Below are positions 27,361 to 37,570 of a DNA stretch of 64,000 nt, one piece after another. A program made the position numbers and the translations under genes. The DNA is taken from contig NZ_MAGO01000007.1 in NCBI RefSeq assembly GCF_001687335.1, positions 62,001-126,000 on the forward strand. Reading direction: 5' to 3'. Numbering within the stretch: position 1 is the first letter of the stretch; every line of letters starts with the position of its first letter. This DNA is from Dissulfuribacter thermophilus (GTDB lineage: Bacteria > Desulfobacterota > Dissulfuribacteria > Dissulfuribacterales > Dissulfuribacteraceae). A model generated the notes under the pieces. The model saw only the letters and a program-made list of their open reading frames with translations. It was not told the origin of the DNA and searched no databases.

Positions 27361-27870
27361 GTTAATACTCCAATTTTACAGACATGTGTTAGAAAAAAGA
27401 CGGCTCTAACAGATCTGGAATAGACAGAGATTACGAATAGCTGAATTCCATTATGAGGTGAGAAAAGATTAATTGGTTTACGCCTCCCATCCATGAAAAT
27501 ACCGCGTCTATAGAGACTGTGGTATAGGCTCATTAGGTCTGATTTATTTGAGGTATAATGGGACGGTGTTGAGAGAATGGAGGCTGACAGTTGATTATCG
27601 CTAGGGCAGTAGAGTATCTGGGGTGGTGTAGGGCTAAGATGGCCGAAGGAAGCTGACATGAGTGGTCCCAGAGGTAGAGGCAACAAACGAGATAGAAATG
27701 TATCCTGAAAATAGGCGCAGAGTCCAGCTGCCCAGTAGTAAACTGGCTGCTTATAGCCTGAAGAATTGACTCTGAAGGTAAAATCGAATAAATATGCCAA
27801 GGCGTGATACCTCATTTTTTGTAAAAAGAATATACATAAAAAAAAAAAAATGGAAAACTATGGCTCAAAG
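27361..27870. other. Unassigned 510-bp region upstream of coaX and rpsL
   Basis: No gene can be supported. A 152-codon minus-strand frame (27357-27815) ends by overlapping the coaX start, but its product has no Glu, few Lys and a Ser/Pro/Tyr/Leu-rich make-up quite unlike neighbouring proteins. The plus strand is purine-rich from about 27560 to 27760. I looked for RNase P, tmRNA, SRP and 6S RNA landmarks and found none complete. A 13-base A run lies at 27838-27850. Confidence 0.5.
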
Positions 27871-27873
27871 GAC

Positions 27874-27902
27874 TTGACATCTTTCATCTTGTCCAGTATT
27901 AA
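27874..27902 (+). promoter_or_regulatory. Strong sigma-70 promoter of the ribosomal protein block
   Basis: TTGACA (27874-27879), exactly 17 bases, then TATTAA (27897-27902). It faces rpsL, giving a leader of about 105 nt. Confidence 0.8.
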
Positions 27903-27937
27903 AAGCGGGCTTTCAGCGTGGGATGACCAAAAATATT

Positions 27938-27967
27938 CCGATACTGAGTAACGAGAAAAGGTGTCGG
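27938..27967 (+). promoter_or_regulatory. Leader hairpin before rpsL
   Basis: CCGATAC (27938-27944) pairs with GTGTCGG (27961-27967) around a 16-base loop, followed after 7 bases by a T-rich stretch (27974-27986). The position between promoter and rpsL fits an attenuator or a ribosomal-protein feedback site. This is structure only; no family match is recognised. Confidence 0.4.
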
Positions 27968-28013
27968 AAAAGAATTTTTTGTTTTTAAAACCAGGAAGAT
28001 ACTGGAGTAGACA

Positions 28014-28385
28014 ATGCCTACAATTAATCAGTTGGTAAGAAAAGGAAGACTCAAGATCAAGAAAAAGACCAAAAGTCCAGCATTGGAGTCATGCCCTCAG
28101 AAAAGGGGAGTGTGTACTCGTGTGTACACTACAACGCCTAAAAAGCCGAATTCTGCACTGAGGAAGGTGGCCAGGGTCCGCCTTACCAACGGAATCGAAG
28201 TTACATCGTATATTCCAGGGATAGGGCACAACCTCCAGGAGCACTCAGTAGTTTTGATACGTGGAGGTCGTGTTAAGGATCTTCCTGGTGTGAGATATCA
28301 TATTATTAGGGGGACGCTTGATGCCTTGGGCGTCCAGGATAGGAAGAAGTCCCGTTCGAAGTATGGGACTAAGAGGCCAAAGTAA
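28014..28385 (+). CDS. rpsL: Ribosomal protein uS12
   Basis: 123 residues. [18 protein letters not shown] contains the decoding-site Lys (streptomycin-resistance position) and [13 protein letters not shown] the second Lys and the Asp that is methylthiolated in many bacteria. It sits at the 30S decoding centre. First gene of the block, after a strong promoter and leader hairpin, with GGAG before the ATG. The wild-type Lys residues suggest streptomycin sensitivity as far as this gene goes. rpoC, usually upstream, is absent. Confidence 0.98.
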   Translation: MPTINQLVRKGRLKIKKKTKSPALESCPQKRGVCTRVYTTTPKKPNSALRKVARVRLTNGIEVTSYIPGIGHNLQEHSVVLIRGGRVKDLPGVRYHIIRGTLDALGVQDRKKSRSKYGTKRPK

Positions 28386-28404
28386 AGAAATAGGGGTTGG
28401 TTAA

Positions 28405-28875
28405 ATGCCAAGAAGGAGAGAAGTCCCAAAAAGGCCAATAATGCCGGATCCAAAATACAACAGTGTGATTGTGGCAAAATTTATAAACGGCATTATGAGG
28501 AAGGGCAAAAAAAGTCTTGCCCGTAGGATTTTTTATAGTGCCATGGACATAATAGCTAAAAGGGCTAAGGAGGACCCGCTGAAGGTTTTTGAGAAGGCCC
28601 TGGAGAATGTGAAGCCAATAGTAGAGGTGCGATCTAGAAGGATAGGTGGAGCTACATATCAGGTGCCAGTCGAGGTTCGCCCAGAAAGAAGGCAGGCTCT
28701 GGCAATTAGGTGGCTTGTGGGCTACGCCAAGGCCAGGGGAGAGAAGTCTATGGCAGAAAGGCTGGCAGGTGAGCTTCTAGATGCCTATCATGAGAAGGGA
28801 GCGGCCTTCAAGAAGAAAGAAGATACCCATCGTATGGCTGAGGCGAATAAGGCCTTTGCGCATTACAGGTGGTAA
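28405..28875 (+). CDS. rpsG: Ribosomal protein uS7
   Basis: 156 residues, standard length. [16 protein letters not shown] start, [20 protein letters not shown] central helix and AFAHYRW C-terminus are conserved. uS7 nucleates the 30S head and in E. coli represses the str operon. It lies 19 bp after rpsL. In most bacteria fusA follows; here tuf follows after 20 bp. Confidence 0.98.
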   Translation: MPRRREVPKRPIMPDPKYNSVIVAKFINGIMRKGKKSLARRIFYSAMDIIAKRAKEDPLKVFEKALENVKPIVEVRSRRIGGATYQVPVEVRPERRQALAIRWLVGYAKARGEKSMAERLAGELLDAYHEKGAAFKKKEDTHRMAEANKAFAHYRW

Positions 28876-28895
28876 GAGATCCTTAGGAGGGCAAT

Positions 28896-30086
28896 ATGAG
28901 CAAGCAGAAGTTTGAGCGTACGAAGCCACACGTAAACGTAGGTACCATCGGACACATCGACCACGGTAAGACTACACTTACAGCCGCCATAACAAGATAT
29001 TTGGCAGAGAAGGGTGCTGCAGAGTTTATACCCTTTGATGAAATAGATAAGGCCCCTGAGGAAAGGGAAAGAGGAATTACTATTGCTACAGCACACGTTG
29101 AGTATGAGACTGACAAGCGTCACTATGCCCACGTGGATTGTCCGGGTCACGCAGACTATATCAAAAATATGATCACTGGTGCCGCACAGATGGACGGTGC
29201 CATATTGGTCGTGGGTGCAGATGACGGTCCAATGCCTCAGACCAGGGAGCACATCCTCCTTGCAAGGCAGGTTGGAGTCCCCGCTATCGTAGTGTTTTTG
29301 AATAAGTGCGATATGGTAGATGATGAAGAGCTTATTGAGCTCGTTGAGCTTGAGCTGAGGGAGCTTCTTTCTAAGTATGAATTCCCAGGAGACGAAATCC
29401 CAATCATCAAGGGTAGCGCACTAGAGGCATTGAACAATCCAAACGATCCAGAGAAGACCAAGTGTATCCAGGAGCTTTTGGATGCGCTTGATAGCTATAT
29501 CCCAGAGCCTGAGCGCGACGTAGACAAGCCATTCTTGATGCCGATTGAGGACGTATTCAGCATCAGTGGACGTGGAACAGTTGTCACTGGTAGGGTAGAG
29601 CGCGGCGTAATAAAGGTTGGTGAAGAGGTAGAGATAGTAGGGCTTCGTCCGACCCAGAAGACAGTCTGTACTGGACTTGAGATGTTCCGTAAGCTTCTGG
29701 ATGAGGGTCGCGCAGGAGACAACATTGGAGTCCTTCTCCGCGGTGTAAAGAGGGACGAGGTAGAGCGTGGTCAGGTAGTGGCAAAGCCTGGCAGTATCAC
29801 ACCTCATACCAAGTTTGAGGCTGAGGTATACGTACTCACCAAGGAAGAAGGTGGGCGTCATACTCCATTTTTCGCAGGGTATCGTCCTCAGTTCTACTTC
29901 AGGACAACAGATGTTACCGGTGTGGTTCAGTTGCCTGAGGGGGTTGAGATGGTGATGCCCGGTGACAACGTGAAGTTCACAGTGGAGCTTATACAGCCAA
30001 TAGCAATGGAGGAAGGGCTACGCTTTGCAGTGCGCGAAGGTGGAAGGACCGTTGGTGCCGGCGTAGTTACCAAGATTCTTGAGTAA
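28896..30086 (+). CDS. tuf: Elongation factor Tu
   Basis: 396 residues. G1 [10 protein letters not shown]3 DCPGHADY, G4 NKCD and G5 GSAL mark the GTPase domain; beta-barrel domains 2 and 3 follow ([15 protein letters not shown] and [12 protein letters not shown]). It carries aminoacyl-tRNA to the ribosome. AGGAGGG precedes the ATG. Codon use is visibly more biased (many GTA, CGC/CGT, C-ending codons) than in neighbouring genes, as expected for very high expression. It occupies the place next to rpsG normally held by fusA. Confidence 0.98.
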   Translation: MSKQKFERTKPHVNVGTIGHIDHGKTTLTAAITRYLAEKGAAEFIPFDEIDKAPEERERGITIATAHVEYETDKRHYAHVDCPGHADYIKNMITGAAQMDGAILVVGADDGPMPQTREHILLARQVGVPAIVVFLNKCDMVDDEELIELVELELRELLSKYEFPGDEIPIIKGSALEALNNPNDPEKTKCIQELLDALDSYIPEPERDVDKPFLMPIEDVFSISGRGTVVTGRVERGVIKVGEEVEIVGLRPTQKTVCTGLEMFRKLLDEGRAGDNIGVLLRGVKRDEVERGQVVAKPGSITPHTKFEAEVYVLTKEEGGRHTPFFAGYRPQFYFRTTDVTGVVQLPEGVEMVMPGDNVKFTVELIQPIAMEEGLRFAVREGGRTVGAGVVTKILE

Positions 30087-30113
30087 TCTTAAAAGTAAGA
30101 GAGGAAGCTCGGG

Positions 30114-30428
30114 ATGATGATCCCAACTCAAAAAATAAGAATTAGACTTAAGGCATATGACCATAAGCAGCTGGATCAATCAGTAGGCGAAATAGTGGAT
30201 ACAGCAAAAAGGACTGGTGCAAGGGTAGCCGGTCCAATTCCACTGCCTACAAAGATAAGTAGATACACTGTGTTGAGGTCTCCGCATATTGATAAAAAAT
30301 CAAGAGAACAGTTCGAAATGAGGGTTCATAAGAGATTAGTAGATATCTTAGAACCCACGCAGCAAACTATTGATGCTCTAATGAAGCTTGAACTATCTGC
30401 TGGAGTTGATGTGGAGATTAAGTTGTAG
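30114..30428 (+). CDS. rpsJ: Ribosomal protein uS10
   Basis: 104 residues (103 if the second ATG at 30117 is used). [17 protein letters not shown] and [20 protein letters not shown] are canonical. A 30S head protein that also acts as NusE in antitermination. First gene of the S10 part, 27 bp after tuf with no terminator between, so str and S10 clusters are probably one transcript. Confidence 0.97.
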   Translation: MMIPTQKIRIRLKAYDHKQLDQSVGEIVDTAKRTGARVAGPIPLPTKISRYTVLRSPHIDKKSREQFEMRVHKRLVDILEPTQQTIDALMKLELSAGVDVEIKL

Positions 30429-30439
30429 GGGCAAGAATC

Positions 30440-31069
30440 ATGGCAAAGATAAATGGAATGATAGGGCGAAAAATTGGAATGACCCAACTGTTTGATTCCT
30501 TTGGCCAGGCAGTGGCTGTCACGGTGCTTGAGGTCGGCCCGTGCACGGTACTGCAGAAGAAGACCTCTGAACGAGAGGGCTATAATGCATTGCAGCTAGG
30601 GTATCTGAAAAAACCGATAAAAAGGCTGAATATGCCGGAAAGGGGTCATGTACAGAAAGCAGGCCTTTCCCATGGATTCGCAGTTATTAAAGAGGTTAAA
30701 GTAGACAATCCCGATGAGTTCGAACTGGGCCAGGAACTAACTTTAGAGGATCTGGATATTAGAGAGATTATAGACATTGTTGGAACAACAAAAGGGAAAG
30801 GTTTTCAAGGGACAGTAAAGAGACACGGCTTTTCCCGTGGTAGAATGGGGCATGGTTCTAAACACCACAGAGAAATGGGATCAATAGGACAGAGTGCCTT
30901 TCCTTCAAGGATAATTAAGGGTAAGAGGATGCCAGGAAGGATGGGCGGTAAAAGGATAACCATTAAAGACTGTATGGTGGTAGATGTCAGGCCAGAGGAA
31001 AATATTGTCCTAGTAAAGGGACCTGTCCCAGGTGCCAAGAATCAACCTATATTAATACGTTGCAAATAG
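30440..31069 (+). CDS. rplC: Ribosomal protein uL3
   Basis: 209 residues. GMIGRKIGMTQLF start, GTVKRHGFSRGRMGHGSKHH loop reaching toward the peptidyl transferase centre, GSIGQ with the Gln that is methylated in E. coli, and KRMPGRMGG. An early 50S assembly protein. 11 bp after rpsJ. Confidence 0.97.
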   Translation: MAKINGMIGRKIGMTQLFDSFGQAVAVTVLEVGPCTVLQKKTSEREGYNALQLGYLKKPIKRLNMPERGHVQKAGLSHGFAVIKEVKVDNPDEFELGQELTLEDLDIREIIDIVGTTKGKGFQGTVKRHGFSRGRMGHGSKHHREMGSIGQSAFPSRIIKGKRMPGRMGGKRITIKDCMVVDVRPEENIVLVKGPVPGAKNQPILIRCK

Positions 31070-31084
31070 AGGAGAATGGCCAAA

Positions 31085-31708
31085 ATGCCCACCCTTGATG
31101 TATATAATTCAAATAAAGAAAAGGTCGGACAGATTGAGGTAAGCGACACTGTTTTCGGTGTAGAGGTAAAAAGTGGTTTAATACAAGAGGTGGTGCGCTG
31201 GCAGATGGCCAGGAGGCGTCAGGGCACGGCATGCACCAAAAACAGATCAGAAGTTAGCGGAAGTGGTAGAAAACCATTTCGTCAGAAAGGAACTGGCCGT
31301 GCGAGAGCGGGTAGTAATACATCACCTCTGTGGAAGAGGGGTGGTACTGTATTCGGACCAAAGCCAAGGGACTACAGTTATTCCCTTCCTAAGAAGGTGA
31401 GGAAGCTGGGATTAAGGATGGCTCTCAGTGGAAAGGTCAAAGATTCAAAGTTGTGGGTCCTGAGAGATTTTGGGCTTGAACAAATTAAGACTAAAGAAGT
31501 AGTGAGCATTTTGAAAAGATTTGGGATAGAAAAGGCAGTAATTATTACGTCAGGCTCTGATGAGAAACTGGAAAAATCAGCAAGAAACATCCCTTATGTT
31601 AAGGTGTTGAGGCATGAGGGATTAAATGTATACGATTTGGTACGGTATTCAGACGTACTAATCCATGAACCTGCAATGGAGTTGATCGAAAAGAGGCTTC
31701 AATCATGA
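31085..31708 (+). CDS. rplD: Ribosomal protein uL4
   Basis: About 207 residues. ARRRQGTACTKNRSEVSGSG, KPFRQKGTGRARAGS and WKRGGTVFGPKPRDYSY form the extended loop lining the exit tunnel. An ATG at 31076 is only 1 base from the GAGGAG site, so the ATG at 31085 (10 bases away) is preferred. In E. coli L4 represses the S10 operon; whether that happens here is not visible. It overlaps rplW by 4 bp. Confidence 0.95.
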   Translation: MPTLDVYNSNKEKVGQIEVSDTVFGVEVKSGLIQEVVRWQMARRRQGTACTKNRSEVSGSGRKPFRQKGTGRARAGSNTSPLWKRGGTVFGPKPRDYSYSLPKKVRKLGLRMALSGKVKDSKLWVLRDFGLEQIKTKEVVSILKRFGIEKAVIITSGSDEKLEKSARNIPYVKVLRHEGLNVYDLVRYSDVLIHEPAMELIEKRLQS

Positions 31709-31995
31709 AAAGTGTTTACACAATACTAAAAAAGCCAAGGATTACAGAAAAGGCCACCTTTCAAAAGGAATTAGCAAATCAGGTGGTCTTTGAGGTTGAT
31801 CCAACTGCAAATAAAATTGAAATAAAGGAAGCAGTTGAGAAGATTTTTAAGGTTAGGGTTAAATCAGTAAATACTGTCAATGTGAAGGGTAAACCCAAAA
31901 GAGTTGGTAGGCACTTTGGAAGGCGTTCATCATATAAAAAAGCAATAGTGACCCTGTATGAGGGTGAGACTATAGAGTTTATTGAGGGTGTGTGA
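31705..31995 (+). CDS. rplW: Ribosomal protein uL23
   Basis: 96 residues. [13 protein letters not shown] start, [20 protein letters not shown] and a [19 protein letters not shown] tail are typical. It sits at the tunnel exit and docks SRP and trigger factor. The ATG overlaps the rplD stop (ATGA) and the stop overlaps the rplB start (TGATG). Confidence 0.96.
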   Translation: MKSVYTILKKPRITEKATFQKELANQVVFEVDPTANKIEIKEAVEKIFKVRVKSVNTVNVKGKPKRVGRHFGRRSSYKKAIVTLYEGETIEFIEGV

Positions 31996-32819
31996 TGCCA
32001 ATTATCAAATATAAACCAACAACTCCATCAAGACGCTTCATGACCTTTTTGAGGGACCCGGAGATTACTAAAAAGGAGCCGGAGAAGTCCCTTATTGAGC
32101 CGTTAAAGAAAACGGGGGGAAGGAATAATCTCGGACGTGTAACCTGTAGGCACCGTGGTGGTGGACATAAAAGAAAGTATAGGATCATAGATTTTAAGCG
32201 TAATAAGGTTGGGGTGCCAGCAAAGGTAACTGCAATTGAATATGATCCAAATCGTTCAGCCAGAATTGCCCTGCTCCAGTACGCTGATGGGGAGAAGCGA
32301 TACATTTTGGCACCACTGGGTCTGGCAGTTGGAGACCAGGTAATTTCGGACGAATTTACTGACGTAAAACCGGGCAATTGCATGCCATTAAAAAATATTC
32401 CGCTTGGTACTCTAGTACACAATGTAGAGATGCGACCTGGCAAAGGCGGGCAGGTAGTACGTTCAGCAGGAGCGGCAGCTCAGGTTGTTGCAAAAGAAGG
32501 CAAATATGTACAGTTAAGGCTACCTAGCGGCGAAGTGAGGATGTTCCTGGAAACATGTAGGGCTACTATTGGTCAGGTCGGAAACCTAGATCATGAAAAT
32601 GTTACAATCGGTAAAGCTGGTAGAACCAGATGGCTGGGACGTAGGCCCAAGGTAAGGGGTGTTGCAATGAACCCAGTTGATCACCCCATGGGTGGTGGTG
32701 AAGGAAAGTCTTCTGGTGGACGCCATCCCTGTAGTCCATGGGGCTGGCCCACTAAGGGATATAAGACTAGGAAAGCTAATAAGCCGAGTGATAAATTTAT
32801 AGTCAGAAGAAGGAAATAG
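31995..32819 (+). CDS. rplB: Ribosomal protein uL2
   Basis: 274 residues. [13 protein letters not shown] start, [17 protein letters not shown], and [18 protein letters not shown] with the His important for peptidyl transferase function. The largest primary rRNA-binding protein of the 50S. The ATG at 31995 shares a base with the rplW stop; the GTG at 31992 is not preferred. Confidence 0.97.
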   Translation: MPIIKYKPTTPSRRFMTFLRDPEITKKEPEKSLIEPLKKTGGRNNLGRVTCRHRGGGHKRKYRIIDFKRNKVGVPAKVTAIEYDPNRSARIALLQYADGEKRYILAPLGLAVGDQVISDEFTDVKPGNCMPLKNIPLGTLVHNVEMRPGKGGQVVRSAGAAAQVVAKEGKYVQLRLPSGEVRMFLETCRATIGQVGNLDHENVTIGKAGRTRWLGRRPKVRGVAMNPVDHPMGGGEGKSSGGRHPCSPWGWPTKGYKTRKANKPSDKFIVRRRK

Positions 32820-32835
32820 GTAAGGAGATAAAGCA

Positions 32836-33117
32836 GTGCCACGCTCTCTGAAAAAGGGACCTTTTATAGACGACCATCTGTTAAAAAAGGTTTTAAAAGC
32901 AAGAGAAACAAATGACAAAAAGGTCATTAAGACCTGGTCTAGGAGGTCCACCATCATTCCAGAGATGGTCGGACTAACATTTGCCGTACACAACGGCAGG
33001 AAGTTTATACCTGTGTTTGTAACAGAGAACATGGTTGGACATAAGCTGGGTGAATTTGCACCAACGCGTACGTTTTACGGCCACGCTGGTGACAAGAAAT
33101 CTAAGGTGAAGAAATAG
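32836..33117 (+). CDS. rpsS: Ribosomal protein uS19
   Basis: 93 residues. [38 protein letters not shown] and [13 protein letters not shown] are canonical. A 30S head protein that forms a complex with S13. GTG start at 32836, with AAGGAG about 10 bases before it. Confidence 0.96.
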   Translation: MPRSLKKGPFIDDHLLKKVLKARETNDKKVIKTWSRRSTIIPEMVGLTFAVHNGRKFIPVFVTENMVGHKLGEFAPTRTFYGHAGDKKSKVKK

Positions 33118-33131
33118 ACGGAGTTCAAGTA

Positions 33132-33464
33132 ATGGAAGCAAAGGCAATAGCTCGAAATATTAGGATTTCACCTCAGAAGGCTCGACTAGTTGCAGACTGT
33201 GTACGCGGTAAGCCAGTAGATGAGGCGCTCAATACACTATCGTCACTACCTAAAAAGGGTGCGCGTATTATAAAGAAGGTACTGGAGAGCGCACTAGCAA
33301 ATGCTGATCAGAATCCAAATATAGACGTGGATTCCCTGTACATTAAGAGGATATATGTGGATAAAGGCCCAATATTAAAGAGGTGGAAGCCACGCGCTAT
33401 GGGAAGGGCCTACGGCATCAGACATAGGTTGTCTCATATTACCATTGTACTTGATGAGGCATAA
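33132..33464 (+). CDS. rplV: Ribosomal protein uL22
   Basis: 110 residues. [20 protein letters not shown] start and [18 protein letters not shown] hairpin that lines the exit tunnel (macrolide region). 14 bp after rpsS. Confidence 0.96.
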   Translation: MEAKAIARNIRISPQKARLVADCVRGKPVDEALNTLSSLPKKGARIIKKVLESALANADQNPNIDVDSLYIKRIYVDKGPILKRWKPRAMGRAYGIRHRLSHITIVLDEA

Positions 33465-33487
33465 ACAGCGTATTAGAGGAGGATATC

Positions 33488-34150
33488 TTGGGCCAGAAGG
33501 TAAATCCAAAAGGATTAAGATTAGGAATTACGAGGACTTGGGACTCCAGGTGGTATGCGGAGCAGGATTTTCCCAAATTAGTCTTTGAAGACGCCCGCAT
33601 CCGTCGATACATTAAGGATAGAGTTTACCATGCTGGAGTATCAAAAATCGAGATTGAAAGGGCAGCCCAGCGTATCAGAGTCATTATACATGCTGCACGG
33701 CCTGGAATTATTATAGGAAAGAAGGGTGTAGAAATAGACGCCCTTAAAAAGGGTCTGGAAAAGCTTATCAAGAAAACGGTCCTTCTAGATATTATTGAAG
33801 TTAGGAGACCAGAGACTGATGCCCAATTAGTGGCTGAAAATGTCGCAAGCCAACTAGAAAGGCGAATTTCCTTCAGGCGTGCAATGAAGAGAGCAGTAGG
33901 GCTCGCACAGAAGTTTGGCGCACAAGGTATAAAAATTATGACAGCTGGGCGACTAGGTGGTGCTGAAATGGCTAGACGCGAATGGTACCTACACGGACGA
34001 GTCCCCTTGCACACTCTTAGGGCCGATATTGATTATGGTTTTGCAGAGGCAAAAACAACATATGGCGTTATTGGTGTAAAGGTTTGGATCTTCAAAGGAG
34101 AAGTTTTTTCCGATAGTGAAATAGGAGACGCGGCTGCAACATCAATATGA
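33488..34150 (+). CDS. rpsC: Ribosomal protein uS3
   Basis: 220 residues. [15 protein letters not shown] start, KH domain with GIIIGKKG, and the C-terminal [20 protein letters not shown]. It lines the mRNA entry tunnel. TTG start at 33488 with AGAGGAGG 7 bases before it; no nearby ATG would keep the conserved N-terminus. Confidence 0.96.
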   Translation: MGQKVNPKGLRLGITRTWDSRWYAEQDFPKLVFEDARIRRYIKDRVYHAGVSKIEIERAAQRIRVIIHAARPGIIIGKKGVEIDALKKGLEKLIKKTVLLDIIEVRRPETDAQLVAENVASQLERRISFRRAMKRAVGLAQKFGAQGIKIMTAGRLGGAEMARREWYLHGRVPLHTLRADIDYGFAEAKTTYGVIGVKVWIFKGEVFSDSEIGDAAATSI

Positions 34151-34173
34151 TAAAATGGGAGAATAGTTAAGAT

Positions 34174-34590
34174 ATGCTTAGCCCAAAGAAAATAAAATAT
34201 CGTAAACATCAAAAAGGCAGAATTAGAGGCGTCGCGACAAGGGGTAATCAGCTCGCCTTTGGTGATTACGGCTTAAAGGCCTTAGGCTGTGGTAGGATTA
34301 CAGCTCAGCAGATCGAGGCAGCTCGTATTGCTATTACCCGTCACGTCAAGAGACGTGGCAAGATTTGGATCAGAATTTTTCCAGATAAACCTGTTACTAA
34401 GAAGCCAGCTGAGACGAGGATGGGAAGCGGAAAGGGAAATGTCGAATTCTGGGTCGCACCAGTAAAAGCTGGTCGTATTTTATATGAAATGGAAGGTGTA
34501 AGTGAGGAAGTAGCCCTTGAGGCCCTTAGACTTGCACAGTATAAGCTTCCAATTCCCACAAAGATAGTTAAGAGGAGTGATTATCTATGA
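34174..34590 (+). CDS. rplP: Ribosomal protein uL16
   Basis: 138 residues. [38 protein letters not shown] and [20 protein letters not shown] are conserved. It helps position A-site tRNA on the 50S. It overlaps rpmC by 4 bp. Confidence 0.97.
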   Translation: MLSPKKIKYRKHQKGRIRGVATRGNQLAFGDYGLKALGCGRITAQQIEAARIAITRHVKRRGKIWIRIFPDKPVTKKPAETRMGSGKGNVEFWVAPVKAGRILYEMEGVSEEVALEALRLAQYKLPIPTKIVKRSDYL

Positions 34591-34787
34591 AATCGGCTGA
34601 GGAACTTAGGGAATTATCTGTTGAGGAACTAGAAAAAGAGGCTGAGGGGCTCAGACAGGAACTATTTAATTTAAAGTTCCAACATGCGACTCATCAGCTT
34701 GAGAACGTAATGCGGATTCGGCATGTGAGAAGGCAGATTGCTAGAGTGCTAACGATCATAAATGAGAAACGCTCCGGACAAAAATAA
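34587..34787 (+). CDS. rpmC: Ribosomal protein uL29
   Basis: 66 residues. [20 protein letters not shown] helix and [18 protein letters not shown]. It lies near the tunnel exit beside L23. Translationally coupled to rplP through an ATGA overlap. Confidence 0.95.
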   Translation: MKSAEELRELSVEELEKEAEGLRQELFNLKFQHATHQLENVMRIRHVRRQIARVLTIINEKRSGQK

Positions 34788-34829
34788 TATCTAAATAAAT
34801 TGAGTCAAATAGTGCTTTGAGGTGCATAT

Positions 34830-35090
34830 ATGAGTGACAAAAAGGGACTAAGGAGAGTTTTGACAGGCACTGTAACCAGCGACAAAATGGACAACACTGT
34901 AGTAGTTACTGTAATTCGCCGGTTCAGACATCCTATATACGGTAAGTTCGTTCAACGGAGAAAGAAATACATGGCACATGATGCCGGGAATCAGTGCAAA
35001 ATCGGCGATAGAGTTGCGATTGAAGAATCCCGACCCATGAGTAAAAGGAAACGTTGGGTCGTTCAAAAAATATTAGAACGGGCTATGTAG
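34830..35090 (+). CDS. rpsQ: Ribosomal protein uS17
   Basis: 86 residues. [41 protein letters not shown] and [19 protein letters not shown] primary 16S rRNA binder. 42 bp after rpmC with a weak GAGGTG-like ribosome site. Confidence 0.96.
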   Translation: MSDKKGLRRVLTGTVTSDKMDNTVVVTVIRRFRHPIYGKFVQRRKKYMAHDAGNQCKIGDRVAIEESRPMSKRKRWVVQKILERAM

Positions 35091-35102
35091 CGGAGTTGAA
35101 AG

Positions 35103-35471
35103 ATGATTCAACAGGAAACAATTTTAAATGTCGCAGACAACTCAGGAGCAAAAAAAGTTTGTTGTATAAAGGTCCTAGGAGGCACTAGGCGACGCTATGC
35201 CAGAATTGGGGATGTTATTGTGGTATCTGTGAAGGAAGCAATGCCCAATTCAAAGGTAAAAAAGGGCGATGTGGCTAGGGCTGTGATTGTCAGGACCAAA
35301 AAGGAACAGGCACGCCCAGACGGGTCCAGAATTAGATTTGATGAGAATGCAGCTGTTATAATCAATCAATACGGAGAGCCTGTAGGAACACGTATTTTTG
35401 GTCCAGTAGCAAGAGAACTAAGGGCCAAGAGATTCATGAAGATAATATCTTTAGCTCCAGAGGTTCTTTAA
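35103..35471 (+). CDS. rplN: Ribosomal protein uL14
   Basis: 122 residues, exact usual length. [39 protein letters not shown] and [20 protein letters not shown]. It forms an intersubunit bridge with 16S rRNA and is the docking site for RsfS. Confidence 0.97.
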   Translation: MIQQETILNVADNSGAKKVCCIKVLGGTRRRYARIGDVIVVSVKEAMPNSKVKKGDVARAVIVRTKKEQARPDGSRIRFDENAAVIINQYGEPVGTRIFGPVARELRAKRFMKIISLAPEVL

Positions 35472-35488
35472 GGAGACGGAGATATAAA

Positions 35489-35818
35489 ATGCTCAAGTAT
35501 AAGATCAGAAGAAACGATCGGGTAATGGTGATAGCTGGAAAAGACCGGGGGAAGGTTGGTAAGGTTAAGAAGGTTCTCCCCAGAAAGGCTAGGGCTATTG
35601 TCGAAGGCGTGAATATTATAAAAAAACACCAAAAGCCAACCCCTGGTAACCAAGGTGGAATAGTAGAAAAGGAAGCATCCATTCACATCTCAAATCTCAT
35701 GTTAATTTGTCCAAAATGCACAGATCCCGTGAGGGTTGGCTACAAGGTTTTGGAAGACGGATCCAAGGTAAGAGTCTGTAAAAAGTGTGGGGAAGCTATA
35801 CCTGTTGAAGAGAAGTAG
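35489..35818 (+). CDS. rplX: Ribosomal protein uL24, with C-terminal zinc ribbon
   Basis: 109 residues. [23 protein letters not shown] motif and [13 protein letters not shown]. The C-terminal region has two C-x2-C pairs (CPKC and CKKC) that would bind zinc, a variant seen in many bacteria. It initiates 50S assembly. 17 bp after rplN with AGGAG before the ATG. Confidence 0.96.
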   Translation: MLKYKIRRNDRVMVIAGKDRGKVGKVKKVLPRKARAIVEGVNIIKKHQKPTPGNQGGIVEKEASIHISNLMLICPKCTDPVRVGYKVLEDGSKVRVCKKCGEAIPVEEK

Positions 35819-35842
35819 TAAAAGAGTGGAGGCATCAAGGAA

Positions 35843-36382
35843 ATGGTACTCTTAGAGCAAAAATATAAAGAGGAATGCATACCAGCCCTCATGGAACGTT
35901 ATGGATACAAGAATCCGTTCCAGGTCCCTAGGATCGAAAAGGTTAGTCTCAATATGGGGCTTGGAGAGGCGATCCAAAATCCTAAATTATTGGATGCCGC
36001 AGTTGAGGAACTCACTCTAATTGCTGGACAACGGGCAGTAGTTACCAGGGCAAAGAAGTCCATTGCGGCATTCAAGGTCAGGGCAGGTATGCCTATTGGA
36101 TGCAGAGTAACCCTTAGGAAACAACGCATGTGGGACTTCTTGACAAAGTTAATTCATCTTGCAATTCCGAGGGTCAGGGATTTTAGAGGGATCTCCAGAA
36201 AGGCCTTTGATGGGAAGGGCAATTATACTCTAGGAATTAAGGAACATATAATCTTTCCTGAAATCGACTATGATAAAGTTGACAAGGTTAAAGGTTTAAA
36301 CTGTACCATCGTCACCACGGCCAAAACTGATGAAGAGGCTCTGGTCTTGTTAGAGACCTTGGGAATGCCCTTTAGAAAATAG
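35843..36382 (+). CDS. rplE: Ribosomal protein uL5
   Basis: 179 residues. [40 protein letters not shown], and [19 protein letters not shown]. It binds 5S rRNA and contacts P-site tRNA. Full length. Confidence 0.97.
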   Translation: MVLLEQKYKEECIPALMERYGYKNPFQVPRIEKVSLNMGLGEAIQNPKLLDAAVEELTLIAGQRAVVTRAKKSIAAFKVRAGMPIGCRVTLRKQRMWDFLTKLIHLAIPRVRDFRGISRKAFDGKGNYTLGIKEHIIFPEIDYDKVDKVKGLNCTIVTTAKTDEEALVLLETLGMPFRK

Positions 36383-36397
36383 TATAAGGAGGACAGC

Positions 36398-36583
36398 TTG
36401 GCTCGAAAGGCATTATATTACAAGGCATTAAGAGAACCTAAATTCAAGGTGCGTAAATACAATCGGTGCCCAATATGCGGCAGGCCAAGGGCATTTTTGA
36501 GAAAATTTGGCATTTGTAGAATATGTTTCAGAACTATGGCCTCAAAGGGACTTATCCCTGGGGTCACCAAAGCAAGCTGGTAA
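36398..36583 (+). CDS. rpsN: Ribosomal protein uS14, zinc-binding short type
   Basis: 61 residues, the short zinc (type Z) form. [18 protein letters not shown], then CPIC and CRIC (Cys24, 27, 40, 43), ending [14 protein letters not shown] start at 36398 with AAGGAGG about 8 bases before it. Since the Zn-containing form is the one in the operon, a zinc-free paralog may exist elsewhere (inference). Confidence 0.96.
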   Translation: MARKALYYKALREPKFKVRKYNRCPICGRPRAFLRKFGICRICFRTMASKGLIPGVTKASW

Positions 36584-36607
36584 AAAGAAAGGATTAGGAG
36601 TTGGTCC

Positions 36608-37003
36608 ATGTCATTGACTGACACAATAGCAGATATGCTCACCAGAATAAGAAATGCCTGTATGGCTAGGCACGAGAAGGTAGATATTCCAGCTTCCAAG
36701 ATGAAGATTGGAATCGCCAAGCTCATGAAGGAGCATGGCTACATTCAAAATTACAAACTCATCAAGGACGGAAAGCAGGGTATACTGAGAATCACCCTTA
36801 GATATCATGAGGGAAAGCCAGTCATTCTTGGCCTTGAACGAATTAGTAAGCCCGGTAGAAGGCAGTATAGGTCATCTAAAGACCTCCCAAAGATTCGAAA
36901 TGGTTTTGGCATGGCCGTGATATCAACGTCAAAGGGCCTTATGACAGACGAGCAAGCGAGAAAGGCAGGCGTGGGAGGCGAAGTTGTCTGCGCTATTTGG
37001 TAG
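36608..37003 (+). CDS. rpsH: Ribosomal protein uS8
   Basis: 131 residues. [38 protein letters not shown] and [20 protein letters not shown]. It binds helix 21 of 16S rRNA and in E. coli represses the spc operon at the L5 start; such a site is not evident here. AGGAG precedes the ATG. Confidence 0.97.
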   Translation: MSLTDTIADMLTRIRNACMARHEKVDIPASKMKIGIAKLMKEHGYIQNYKLIKDGKQGILRITLRYHEGKPVILGLERISKPGRRQYRSSKDLPKIRNGFGMAVISTSKGLMTDEQARKAGVGGEVVCAIW

Positions 37004-37020
37004 ATATAGGAGTTGGTAAT

Positions 37021-37566
37021 ATGTCTCGAATAGGAAGAATGCCAATAAAAATACCATCAGGGGTTGAAGTCAGCCTGAAAGATAGGACGATTACAGTAAA
37101 GGGTCCTAAGGGTACATTAGAAAGGGATATACCCGATCCCATTGAAGTAGAAGTATCCAATGATGAGATCCTTTGCAAAAGGCCATCGGATGATCGTAGG
37201 ATAAGGGCCCTACACGGACTTACCCGTGCTTTGATCAATAACATGGTAGTTGGGGTAAGTCAGGGATTTACGAAGGAACTGCTTGTCATTGGCGTTGGTT
37301 ACAAGGTAGAGGAGAAGGGACAAAATCTAGTTTTTCATTTAGGATATTCTCATCCCATTGAATTTCCCTTGCCCAAGGGGATTAAGGCGACGGTGGAGCG
37401 TCAAAAAGAGATTAAGGTCCGTCTTGAGGGAACAGATAAGGAAGTTCTAGGGCTTGTTGCATCAAAGATCAGATCCCTCAGGCCACCTGAGCCATACAAG
37501 GGCAAAGGAATTCAGTATGTCGATGAAACCATAATTAGGAAAGCAGGAAAGGCTGGAGCGAAGTAA
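37021..37566 (+). CDS. rplF: Ribosomal protein uL6
   Basis: 181 residues. [17 protein letters not shown] start, [20 protein letters not shown], and [13 protein letters not shown] with the conserved C-terminal loop. It sits at the base of the L7/L12 stalk. The frame extends to 36997, but the ATG at 37021 gives the family N-terminus and clears the rpsH stop. Confidence 0.97.
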   Translation: MSRIGRMPIKIPSGVEVSLKDRTITVKGPKGTLERDIPDPIEVEVSNDEILCKRPSDDRRIRALHGLTRALINNMVVGVSQGFTKELLVIGVGYKVEEKGQNLVFHLGYSHPIEFPLPKGIKATVERQKEIKVRLEGTDKEVLGLVASKIRSLRPPEPYKGKGIQYVDETIIRKAGKAGAK

Positions 37567-37570
37567 TACT

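Noticed and set aside
27600-27720. SRP RNA-like GGCCGAAGGAAGC motif
   Set aside because: Only the short motif matches; the flanking helices of bacterial SRP RNA cannot be formed.
27357-27815. 152-codon minus-strand frame overlapping the coaX start by 4 bp
   Set aside because: The product has no Glu, few charged residues and no recognisable domain; composition is unlike any neighbouring protein, so I treat it as chance.
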